Positions 57,388-64,000 of a stretch of 64,000 bases of DNA are shown one piece after another. The notes under the pieces are model-generated. The model was not told the DNA's origin. It searched no databases and was given only the letters and a program-made list of their open reading frames with translations. The stretch is from Microbacterium sp. USTB-Y (lineage in GTDB: Bacteria > Actinomycetota > Actinomycetes > Actinomycetales > Microbacteriaceae). The stretch lies in assembly GCF_023703415.1 (NCBI RefSeq), contig NZ_JAGMTU010000003.1:681150-745149 (forward strand). Reading direction: 5' to 3'. Made by a program: the position numbers and the translations under genes. The stretch's first letter is position 1, and each line of letters starts with the position of its first letter.

Positions 57388-59546
57388 CGGCTGTCGGGCC
57401 GGCGCCCCGAGCCCGGCTCGACTGGGCGGACACCGCCAAGGGACTGCTGATCGTCCTCGTCGTGTTCTGGCACGTCGTGATGAAGAGCTACCTCACGATC
57501 GACTGGAGGCTGGGGATCCCGATCCCCGGCGCCTGGGGGCTCATCGCCGACATCACCTACCCGGTGCGGATGCCCCTGTTCTTCCTCATCTCCGGCTGCT
57601 TCGCCGCGAACGCCGTGGCCCGGCCCTGGGCCGCGGTCTTCCGCAGCAGGGTCGTGCGCTTCCTGTATCTGTACCTCCTCTGGACGCTCATCCACATGGT
57701 GACGATGTGGGCGTTCCCCGACTTCCCGACCCTGATCCCGAGATCCGTCGCGGAGTTCGTCGAGGCGATCACGATCAGCCCGCCGAACGCCTGGTACCTC
57801 TACGCGCTCGCCCTCTACTTCCTCGTTGCGAAGGGACTGCGCCGCCTGCCGTCCTGGATCCCCCTGGCTGCCGCCGCGGTGCTCGCGGCAGTCGTGGGCG
57901 CGGGACTCGTCGACGTCGTGAGCAATCGCGGATCGCTGCTCGCCAACCTGCTCTTCTTCCTCATCGGCACGACCTTCTCGCGACGGATCATCGGTTTCGC
58001 CGCCCGCCGTCGCCCTCTGCTCGCGAGCGCGGGGGCGGTGCTCTACCTCGGCGCCTTCGCGGTGGTGCGGGCGACCGGCGTGGAGCATGTTCCCGGGGTG
58101 TGGCCGGCGCTCGCCCTCCTCGGCGTCGGGGCGGGGATCGCCTGGGCGCCGCTGCTGGCGAGGGTGCCCCGGCTCGGGCGCGGTCTGGCCTGGCTCGGCA
58201 CGCGCACGCTGCAGATCTACGTGATCCACATGCCGGTGCTCGCGCTCGCCGATGCCCTCGTGGCGCAGCCGGTGTCGGACGCGGGACGGCCGGTGCAGCT
58301 GGCCGCAGCCGTGCTGCTGCCCGTCGTCCTCACGGCCGCGGTCATCGCCGTCAGCGTCGGGATCGGCGCGCTGATCACGCGCGACAGGCTGTCGTGGCTG
58401 TTCGATCTGCCCAGGCGTCGCCCCTCCGCGAGAAGCGGCTCGGGGCACCGCGTCGCGGAGTCGCCGTCCCGTCGCCTCCCGTGGCGCACACCCGTCGCGG
58501 TGCTGGGGCTCGTGGCCGTCGGCATCGCCGCGACCGGGGCGGCCGCGCTGCCCGCCCCTGCGTCCACGACCCCGTACCGGCCCGCGCAGCACGCCGGCGA
58601 GGTGAGCATCGGCGCGACCGGGGACATCCTGCTCTACGACGCGAGTCGTTCGGTGCCCTCCGACGGCGGGGCCGGCCATCTCGACCGGGTGCGCCCCTGG
58701 TTCACCGAGGACATCGTGACGGGCAACCTCGAACAGGCGATCTCGCCCGACACGGGGTACGACAAGTGCGGGAAGGATCCGGACTGCCTCGCCTTCCGCA
58801 GCGATCCCGCCTCGGTCGCCGGCCTCCGCGGCTTCGACATCCTCAACCTCGCGAACAACCACAGCCGTGATTTCGGACAGGCCGGCTACGACGACACCCG
58901 GGCGACTCTCGCCGCCGCGGGGATCAGCGCCGTGGGGGGTCGCGACGAGATCGTCCTCTCGCGGATCGGAGAGGTCACCGTGGCGATGATCGGCTTCGCG
59001 CCCTACGAGGACTTCACTCGCGTCACCGACCTCCGGCACGTGCGTTCGGTCGTCCGCGCGGCTGCGGCGCGGGCCGACATCGTGATCGTGCAGGCGCACA
59101 TGGGGGCGGAGGGGCCGAACGCCGACGTGGTCACCCCGGGCAGGGAGTCCATGTACGGCGAGGATCGCGGGGATCCGGTCGCCTTCGCCCACGCGGCGGT
59201 CGACGCCGGGGCCGACCTCGTCCTCGGGCACGGCCCTCATGTGCTCCGGGGGATGGAGTGGTACCACGGCCGCCTCATCGCCTACAGCCTCGGCAACTTC
59301 GGCGGCGGAGGCGTGTTCGGCAAGGATCCGGCGACGCGTTACGGCGCGTACCTCTCGATCCGGATGCGTGCGGACGGGACCGTGGTCGCCGGTCAGGTGC
59401 GGTCGGTCCGGTTCGACCATGCGGACGGCATCCCGCTGCCCGATCCCGCGGGAGGGGCCGCGCAGCTCATGGACCGGCGCGGACGCCGGGACTTCGGGGC
59501 GAACGCGGTGACGGTCGGTGCGGACGGCGTGATCACCATGCCGTGA
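57384..59546 (+). CDS. Acyltransferase-3 / CapA fusion protein
   Basis: 720 residues from GTG 57384, overlapping the ligase stop. Residues about 11-345 form an acyltransferase-3 membrane domain of about ten helices with its signature LDWADTAKGLLIVLVVFWHV (H30). A linker with one more membrane segment (about 372-392) follows. From about 404 to 690 comes a CapA/PgsA-type metallophosphatase-like domain: GATGDILLYD, GNLEQAIS, LNLANNHSRDFG, VQAHMGAEG, LGHGPHVLRG and YSLGNFGGGG. The outer CapA domain suggests work on a wall- or capsule-type polymer carrying D-amino acids. A rare fusion; see findings. Confidence 0.87.
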   Translation: MTAVGPAPRARLDWADTAKGLLIVLVVFWHVVMKSYLTIDWRLGIPIPGAWGLIADITYPVRMPLFFLISGCFAANAVARPWAAVFRSRVVRFLYLYLLWTLIHMVTMWAFPDFPTLIPRSVAEFVEAITISPPNAWYLYALALYFLVAKGLRRLPSWIPLAAAAVLAAVVGAGLVDVVSNRGSLLANLLFFLIGTTFSRRIIGFAARRRPLLASAGAVLYLGAFAVVRATGVEHVPGVWPALALLGVGAGIAWAPLLARVPRLGRGLAWLGTRTLQIYVIHMPVLALADALVAQPVSDAGRPVQLAAAVLLPVVLTAAVIAVSVGIGALITRDRLSWLFDLPRRRPSARSGSGHRVAESPSRRLPWRTPVAVLGLVAVGIAATGAAALPAPASTTPYRPAQHAGEVSIGATGDILLYDASRSVPSDGGAGHLDRVRPWFTEDIVTGNLEQAISPDTGYDKCGKDPDCLAFRSDPASVAGLRGFDILNLANNHSRDFGQAGYDDTRATLAAAGISAVGGRDEIVLSRIGEVTVAMIGFAPYEDFTRVTDLRHVRSVVRAAAARADIVIVQAHMGAEGPNADVVTPGRESMYGEDRGDPVAFAHAAVDAGADLVLGHGPHVLRGMEWYHGRLIAYSLGNFGGGGVFGKDPATRYGAYLSIRMRADGTVVAGQVRSVRFDHADGIPLPDPAGGAAQLMDRRGRRDFGANAVTVGADGVITMP

Positions 59547-59586
59547 GACCCGGCGACCTCGTGCGGCGGAAATCTTCTTGCGGCGG

Positions 59587-59607
59587 AAACCTGAAGCGTA
59601 TAGGTTT
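59587..59607. promoter_or_regulatory. Candidate operator before MFS gene
   Basis: AAACCT (59587-59592) and AGGTTT (59602-59607) are perfect inverted arms with a TATAGG -10-like word (59599-59604) inside. Likely bound by one of the two TetR regulators downstream. Confidence 0.5.
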
Positions 59608-59685
59608 TCACGCACGAGGGACGGAGCTCCCTGGCGGCGCAGTGTGGCGTCCGCTCTCCTCCTCGACCGGCCAAAGGAGGCAGGT

Positions 59686-61035
59686 ATGAGTTCTGTCAGC
59701 GGATCCGCTGCGGGCAATCCATCCGGGATGACCGCGGCGAGCAGGACGTTGGGCTCGCATGAGCACCACTGGTTTCAGGAGCCGACGGAGCCCGCGAAGA
59801 AGAGTTTCGTCTTCTGGCTGATCGTCGCCCAGTTCATCTTCTTCGTGGCCCTGCTGGGCCCGGCGATCGTCGGGATCGGGCTGAAGATCCTCGATCTCCA
59901 GCACATCGGCGCCGTGGAGAACACGGGCGCCGGCCTGAACTCCGCCCAGGCGATCCTCGGCGGCGTGGGAGCCCTCTTCGCGACGCTCGCCAACGTCATC
60001 TTCGGCCGTGTCTCCGATCGCACGACCAGCCGATGGGGCCGACGCCGGATCTGGATCGTGCTCGGCACGATCATCATGACGATCGGCTTCGTCTTCATGG
60101 CGACCGGCACGAGCCTCCTCATCGCGACCGTCGGCTGGGCGATCGCGCAGCTCGGCGCCAACATGACCCTCGCGCCGTTCGTCGCGACTCTCGCCGATCA
60201 GGTGCCGAAGTTCCAGCGAGGAAAGATCACGGCGGCGCTCGGCATCGCGCAGAACGCCGGCATCGTGGGCGGCGTCTACGTCGCCGGCTGGTTCTCCTTC
60301 AACCTCTTCATCGTCTTCGTCATCCCGTCCATCCTCGCGATCGGGGCGATGATCGTCTTCGCCTTCGTGCTGCCGGACAAGGTGCTCCCGGTGCGTCCTC
60401 CGCGGATGAGCTTCGGGGAGATCCTGCAGACCATCTGGGTCAGCCCGGTGAAGGAGCCCGACTTCGCGCTGGCATGGTGGTCGCGGTTCCTCATCACGTT
60501 CGCGTCCTTCGGCTTCACCGCGTTCCGCTTCGGGTATCTGATCAACCACCTCAAGGTCCCGGAACAGGAGATCGGGCTCCTGATCGCGAACACCACCCTG
60601 GTGTACACGGGGGCGCTGGTGGTCACCGCCTGGCTCGCGGGCATGCTCTCCGACAAGATCGGCAAGCGCAAGGTCTTCGTCTGGGTGGCGACGGCGCTCT
60701 TCGCGGTCGGCACCTTCGCGTTGATCTTCGTCCAGGACATCCCGTCCTACTACATCCTCGAGCTGTTCCTCGGGGCGGCGTACGGCATCTACGTCGGGGT
60801 CGACCTCGCCCTCGTGATCGACGTCCTCCCGAACCCGGACGACTCCGGCAAGGACCTCGGCGTGCTCAACATCGCGAACGCGCTGCCGCAGACCCTCGCG
60901 CCGATGATCGGAGGCTTCGTGCTGCTGGGCACGGGCGGGGCCAACGGATCGAATTACACCGTGTGGTTCACACTCTGCGCGGTCGCAGGACTCATAGGCG
61001 CGGTCGTCATCTTCCCGATCAAGAAGGTGAAGTAG
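59686..61035 (+). CDS. MFS transporter
   Basis: 449 residues from ATG 59686 after AAAGGAGG. Twelve hydrophobic segments. N-terminal half contains the MFS loop motif in VIFGRVSDRTTSRWGRRRIWI, mirrored in the second half by AGMLSDKIGKRKVFV. Starts with a 40-residue cytoplasmic tail (SHEHHWFQEPTEPAKKS). Proximity to a GH3 glycosidase suggests uptake of a glycoside or sugar; GPH-like sodium/proton symport is possible. Substrate not proven. Confidence 0.88.
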   Translation: MSSVSGSAAGNPSGMTAASRTLGSHEHHWFQEPTEPAKKSFVFWLIVAQFIFFVALLGPAIVGIGLKILDLQHIGAVENTGAGLNSAQAILGGVGALFATLANVIFGRVSDRTTSRWGRRRIWIVLGTIIMTIGFVFMATGTSLLIATVGWAIAQLGANMTLAPFVATLADQVPKFQRGKITAALGIAQNAGIVGGVYVAGWFSFNLFIVFVIPSILAIGAMIVFAFVLPDKVLPVRPPRMSFGEILQTIWVSPVKEPDFALAWWSRFLITFASFGFTAFRFGYLINHLKVPEQEIGLLIANTTLVYTGALVVTAWLAGMLSDKIGKRKVFVWVATALFAVGTFALIFVQDIPSYYILELFLGAAYGIYVGVDLALVIDVLPNPDDSGKDLGVLNIANALPQTLAPMIGGFVLLGTGGANGSNYTVWFTLCAVAGLIGAVVIFPIKKVK

Positions 61036-61114
61036 CGCGACGACAGGGACGAGGGACATCGATGTCCCTCGGCCCTGTCGTCGTCGGCGACCGGGACGAG
61101 GCAAGGGGGAGGCC

Positions 61115-61732
61115 ATGACCGAGCAGACGCGGGCGCGCGGTTCGTACGCGAAGGGAGTGCTGCGACGTTCCGAGATCCTGGATGCCGCGCTGGAGGTGAT
61201 CTCCGAGTGCGGCGGCCGCGGTGCGCTGATCGGCGACATCGCCCGCCGGGTCGGACTGACCCAGGCGGGGCTCATGCACCACTTCCGCTCCCGCGACGAG
61301 CTGTTCTGCGCGATCATCCAGGCCCGTGACGAGCACGACGAGGAGCTGTTCGCGCGCGCACCGGTCGGCATCGCGGGATTCATCGCCGTGATCGAGCACA
61401 ACCAGCAGGTGCCGGGGCTCGTGCAGCTGTTCGCGGAGTACTCCGCCGAGGTCGCGGGAGATCCTCGGCACCCCTCGCGCGCGTTCTTCCGGCAGCGGTA
61501 TGCCGCTCTGCGGGAGGCGCTGACCGGCGACGTGCGGATCGCCCAGGAGTCCGGGGAGATGGGATCGGCGGCGTGCGCCCCCGACATCGCCGAACAGATG
61601 ATCGTGGCGGCCGACGGCCTGCAGGTGCAGTGGCTGCTGGACAGGGAGGTCGACATGGCTGGTCGTCTTCGGCAGCTGTGGCGCGCACTCTGCGCGGCGT
61701 CCTTCGACGAGGACCGGGGCGCGAACACGTAG
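61115..61732 (+). CDS. TetR-family regulator, first of a tandem pair
   Basis: 205 residues, ATG after AAGGGGGAGG. Helix-turn-helix SYAKGVLRRSEILDAALEVI, DIARRVGLTQAGLMHHFRSRDELF. The C-terminal half (FAEYSAEVAGDPRHPSRAFF, ADGLQVQWLLDREVDMAGRL) is closely parallel to the next gene's product, so the two arose by duplication. 80 bp after the MFS gene. Its stop codon TAG is part of the next gene's -10. Confidence 0.9.
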   Translation: MTEQTRARGSYAKGVLRRSEILDAALEVISECGGRGALIGDIARRVGLTQAGLMHHFRSRDELFCAIIQARDEHDEELFARAPVGIAGFIAVIEHNQQVPGLVQLFAEYSAEVAGDPRHPSRAFFRQRYAALREALTGDVRIAQESGEMGSAACAPDIAEQMIVAADGLQVQWLLDREVDMAGRLRQLWRALCAASFDEDRGANT

Positions 61733-61735
61733 TCT
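61730..61735 (+). promoter_or_regulatory. -10 of second tetR, overlapping the first's stop codon
   Basis: TAGTCT (61730-61735) is 7 nt before GTG 61743; its TAG is the stop codon of the first TetR gene. Leaderless arrangement. Confidence 0.45.
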
Positions 61736-61742
61736 GGCATGC

Positions 61743-62324
61743 GTGAAGCGGGGCCCGTATGCCAAGGGGGCGGCGAAGCGCGAGGAGATCCTCTCCGTCG
61801 CGCTCGAAGTGGTGGCGGTGAAGGGATGCCGGAAGGCGTCGAACCGTGAGATCGCCGAGCGCGTCGGTCTCACCCAGGCCGGGCTCATGCATCACTTCGC
61901 CTCGCGCGAGGAGCTGTATCAAGAGGTGCTGCGCGCGCGGGACATCCGCGACCACGAGATGTTCTTCGCGCCGGATCCGACCATCGAGGGCTTCTTCGCC
62001 GTCATCGCGCACAACGCTGAAGTGCCCGGGCTGGTGAGGCTGTATGTCGAGTTCTCCGCCGAGGCGAGCATCCCCGAGCATCCCGCGCACGCTTTCTTCC
62101 TCGAGCGGTACGCGTGGCTGCGCGACGGGCTCTCCGGGGTCATCCATCGCGCCCAGGACTCTGGGACGATCGGCCCCGCGGTCGATGTCTCGGCCGCGGT
62201 CGACCTGCTGGTGGCGGCCGCCGACGGCCTGCAGCTGCAGTGGCTCAACGACCACGCGGTCGACATGGTGGCCCGCCTGCGCCGCCTCTGGGAGGGCATC
62301 GTCGCGGTCTCGCACGCCGCCTGA
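61743..62324 (+). CDS. TetR-family regulator, second of a tandem pair
   Basis: 193 residues from GTG 61743. GPYAKGAAKREEILSVALEVV and EIAERVGLTQAGLMHHFASREELY parallel the first TetR (YAKG, GLTQAGLMHHF and SREEL are shared word for word), as does LYVEFSAEASIPEHPAHAFF ... AADGLQLQWLNDHAVDMVARLRRLW. Convergent with the GH3 gene. Probably one of the pair responds to the sugar that the MFS transporter brings in. Confidence 0.9.
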   Translation: MKRGPYAKGAAKREEILSVALEVVAVKGCRKASNREIAERVGLTQAGLMHHFASREELYQEVLRARDIRDHEMFFAPDPTIEGFFAVIAHNAEVPGLVRLYVEFSAEASIPEHPAHAFFLERYAWLRDGLSGVIHRAQDSGTIGPAVDVSAAVDLLVAAADGLQLQWLNDHAVDMVARLRRLWEGIVAVSHAA

Positions 62325-62367
62325 TCGGCGTTCCCCGCACCGGCGCCGTGCGTCGCCGGATCGCGCG

Positions 62368-64000
62368 TCACTGCACGGCGAAACGGGCGCGCTGTGCCCA
62401 GACGTCGCGACTGGAGCGGGCGATCCGCAGCTCGAACTCGCCGGGTTCGACCACGCGCCGGCCCGTGGCGTCGACGATCGTGAGGTCGGCGACCGGGATC
62501 TCGATGCGGATCCGCCGCGCCTCGCCGGGCTCGAGGTCGATCTGGCGGAAGGCCTTCAGTTCCTGATCCGTCCAGCTGGCGGAGGTGATCAGGTCGCTCA
62601 CGTACACCTGCACGGTCTCGCGCACCGGCCGGGTGCCGACGTTGCGCAGCGTGATCTCCGCGCCGAGCATGCCGTCGCGTGCGAGCTCCTCGGCGTCGAG
62701 CACGAGATCCTCGTACTCGACCCAGGTGTACGACAGGCCCTCGCCGAACACGAACGGGGGATCCTGCGTGAGGTCGGCGTACCGGTCGCCGTGTTGTCCG
62801 CGGATCTGGTTGTAGTAGGTCGGCTGCTGACCGGCGTGCGCGGCGAACGAGATCGGCAGCCGGCCCTGCGGCTCGATGAGTCCGAGGAGCAGCTCGGCCA
62901 CGGCACGGCCGCCCTGCATGCCGGGGTTCGCCGCCCAGACGATCGCCTCCGCGTTCCGCGCCGACGGCGGCAGCACGAGCGGCTTCGACGCCATCAGCAC
63001 CACGACCATCGGCGTCCCGGTCGCGGCCACCGCGTCGAGGAGGGCGTTCTGGGCGCCGATGAGCTCGAGGGTCGCGGTGGAGCGGCCCTCGCCGACGAGT
63101 TCGATCCGGTCGCCCACGACGACCACGGCGACGTCCGCGCGCGTCGCATCCGTCACGGCGTCGCCGAGGAGGCGCTCGTCGACGGCGGCGGGTGACACCA
63201 CCGGCGGGCGGGGCTGCCCGTCGGGGAAGGCGGCGCCGGCCGGGTCGGGAGCGAGCGTGAGGATGTCGGCGCCGCGCGCGTGCGTGACGCTCCAGTTCTC
63301 CGGGGCGTGCCGGCGGATCCCGTCGAGCACGGTCGTGATCATCTCGCGGGGTTGCCCGTCGATCCAGTCCGCCTGTCCGGATCCGCCCGCCCAGTCGCCG
63401 AGCTGCGTCTGCGCGTCGTCCGCGAGCGGGCCCAGCACGGCGATCCGTCGCGGGGCGGGGTCTCCGCCGGACGCACGGCCCGTCCGATCCGCTGCGAACC
63501 CGCCGGCGAGCGGCAGCAGCTCGCCCTCGTTGCGCAGCAGCACGAGGGAGCGGCGGGCGATGTCGAGGTTCAGTTCGGCGTGGGCGGGGGATCCGACGAT
63601 CGCGGGCAGCTGTTCGGAGGGGAGTCGGGGGTTCTCGAAGAGGCCGAGGTCGAACTTGAGGGTGAGGATGCGGGTCACGGCGGTATCGAACGCGTCCGGC
63701 GACAGCATCCCCCGCTCCACGGCCTCCAATGCCCCTTCGTAGAAGTGCGGGGTCGTCATCACCATGTCGTTGCCCGCGGTGACCGCCGCGGCCGCGGCGT
63801 GGGCGTAGTCGGGTTGCACCTTCTGCTCCCACACCATCCGGCCCACGTTGTCCCAGTCCGTGATCAACGTGCCCGTATACCCCCACTCGCCACGCAGCAC
63901 GTCCGACAGCAGCCAGTCGTTCACCGTGATCGGGACCCCGTCCGTGCTCTGATACCCGAGCATGAACGTGCGACACCCCTCCCGCGCGACCCGCTCGAAC
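62368..64000 (-). CDS. Glycoside hydrolase family 3 enzyme, C-terminal part (cut by window edge)
   Basis: The frame is open through the right edge; about 543 C-terminal residues are present. GH3 features in order: end of the (alpha/beta)8 barrel with the nucleophile Asp in TLITDWDNVGRM (codon 63858-63856), the alpha/beta sandwich domain with LLRNEGELLPL and the acid/base-bearing region, and a C-terminal fibronectin-III-like domain (GFxVRNVGTRPVRETVQVYV-type, VRETVQVYVSD). Such enzymes release terminal beta-glucose or xylose from oligosaccharides or glycosides, likely cytoplasmic here as no anchor is seen at this end. Fits the MFS transporter. Confidence 0.92.
   Translation of the reverse strand, partial: FERVAREGCRTFMLGYQSTDGVPITVNDWLLSDVLRGEWGYTGTLITDWDNVGRMVWEQKVQPDYAHAAAAAVTAGNDMVMTTPHFYEGALEAVERGMLSPDAFDTAVTRILTLKFDLGLFENPRLPSEQLPAIVGSPAHAELNLDIARRSLVLLRNEGELLPLAGGFAADRTGRASGGDPAPRRIAVLGPLADDAQTQLGDWAGGSGQADWIDGQPREMITTVLDGIRRHAPENWSVTHARGADILTLAPDPAGAAFPDGQPRPPVVSPAAVDERLLGDAVTDATRADVAVVVVGDRIELVGEGRSTATLELIGAQNALLDAVAATGTPMVVVLMASKPLVLPPSARNAEAIVWAANPGMQGGRAVAELLLGLIEPQGRLPISFAAHAGQQPTYYNQIRGQHGDRYADLTQDPPFVFGEGLSYTWVEYEDLVLDAEELARDGMLGAEITLRNVGTRPVRETVQVYVSDLITSASWTDQELKAFRQIDLEPGEARRIRIEIPVADLTIVDATGRRVVEPGEFELRIARSSRDVWAQRARFAVQ

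Noticed and set aside
1..64000. tRNA, rRNA or CRISPR array
   Set aside because: No cloverleaf-like sequence with TTCGA arm, no rRNA sequence and no regularly spaced 25-40 bp repeats were seen.

Overview
The window is about 70% G+C, densely packed and free of rRNA, tRNA and CRISPR. Gene style (many 4-bp overlaps, GTG starts, leaderless genes, Hen1/Pnkp, DUF427, DUF6153, OpuC- and ProVWX-type importers, CgArsR-like ArsR) points to a high-GC actinobacterium. It is most likely a member of Microbacteriaceae close to Microbacterium. This placement is inferred from content, not from a marker gene.

Layout. 0-0.5 kb: end of a lactonase. 0.55-4.6 kb: two-gene RNA-repair cassette (Hen1 methyltransferase overlapping Pnkp kinase-phosphatase-ligase). 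4.7-8.6 kb: a membrane-anchored HExxH protein, a small membrane protein, a disulfide-type flavoprotein and a DUF427 protein. 8.6-11.9 kb: a four-gene OpuC-like osmoprotectant importer ended by a strong terminator. 12-14.6 kb: LysR regulator, DJ-1/PfpI protein and an alpha/beta hydrolase preceded by a possible leader peptide. 14.8-24.1 kb: amine/amino-acid catabolism (aminobutyraldehyde dehydrogenase, Lrp, amine oxidase, cupin, VOC, PucR, CoA-acylating semialdehyde dehydrogenase, class III aminotransferase). 24.3-27.3 kb: phosphatase and a small arsenic locus (arsC, arsO, divergent arsR). 27.3-28.9 kb: AI-2E-type membrane protein and chorismate mutase. 29.2-33.8 kb: overlapping sugar-phosphate operon (SIS, ROK, PfkB, class II aldolase, DeoR).

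33.8-37.7 kb: hydrolase/DUF1905 pair with divergent TetR, then a GntR-ABC operon. 37.8-39.5 kb: SDR with divergent MmyB-like regulator. 39.5-42.4 kb: two-component system and divergent M15 D,D-carboxypeptidase. 42.4-43.3 kb: SRPBCC and ArsR genes whose start codons lie inside one perfect palindrome. 43.4-46.7 kb: DUF5107 protein and an RlmG/RsmC-like methyltransferase separated by a long inverted repeat. 47-50.2 kb: second osmoprotectant importer (ProVWX). 50.3-51.5 kb: DUF6153 and DUF305 genes behind a CsoR-like operator. 51.7-53.2 kb: lipase-maturation-factor-like membrane protein. 53.2-55.1 kb: lower-GC island flanked by 17-bp direct repeats, with an IS481-type remnant. 55.2-59.5 kb: alanine-racemase-like, D-Ala-D-Ala-ligase-like and acyltransferase/CapA fusion genes. 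59.7-64 kb: MFS transporter, two paralogous TetR regulators and a GH3 glycosidase running off the right edge.

The most unusual points are the racemase/ligase/acyltransferase-CapA operon, with a VanRS/VanY-like set 13 kb away; the palindrome that holds two start codons; the direct-repeat-bounded island; the 21-bp tandem repeat inside PucR; and strong over-representation of GGATCC throughout the window.
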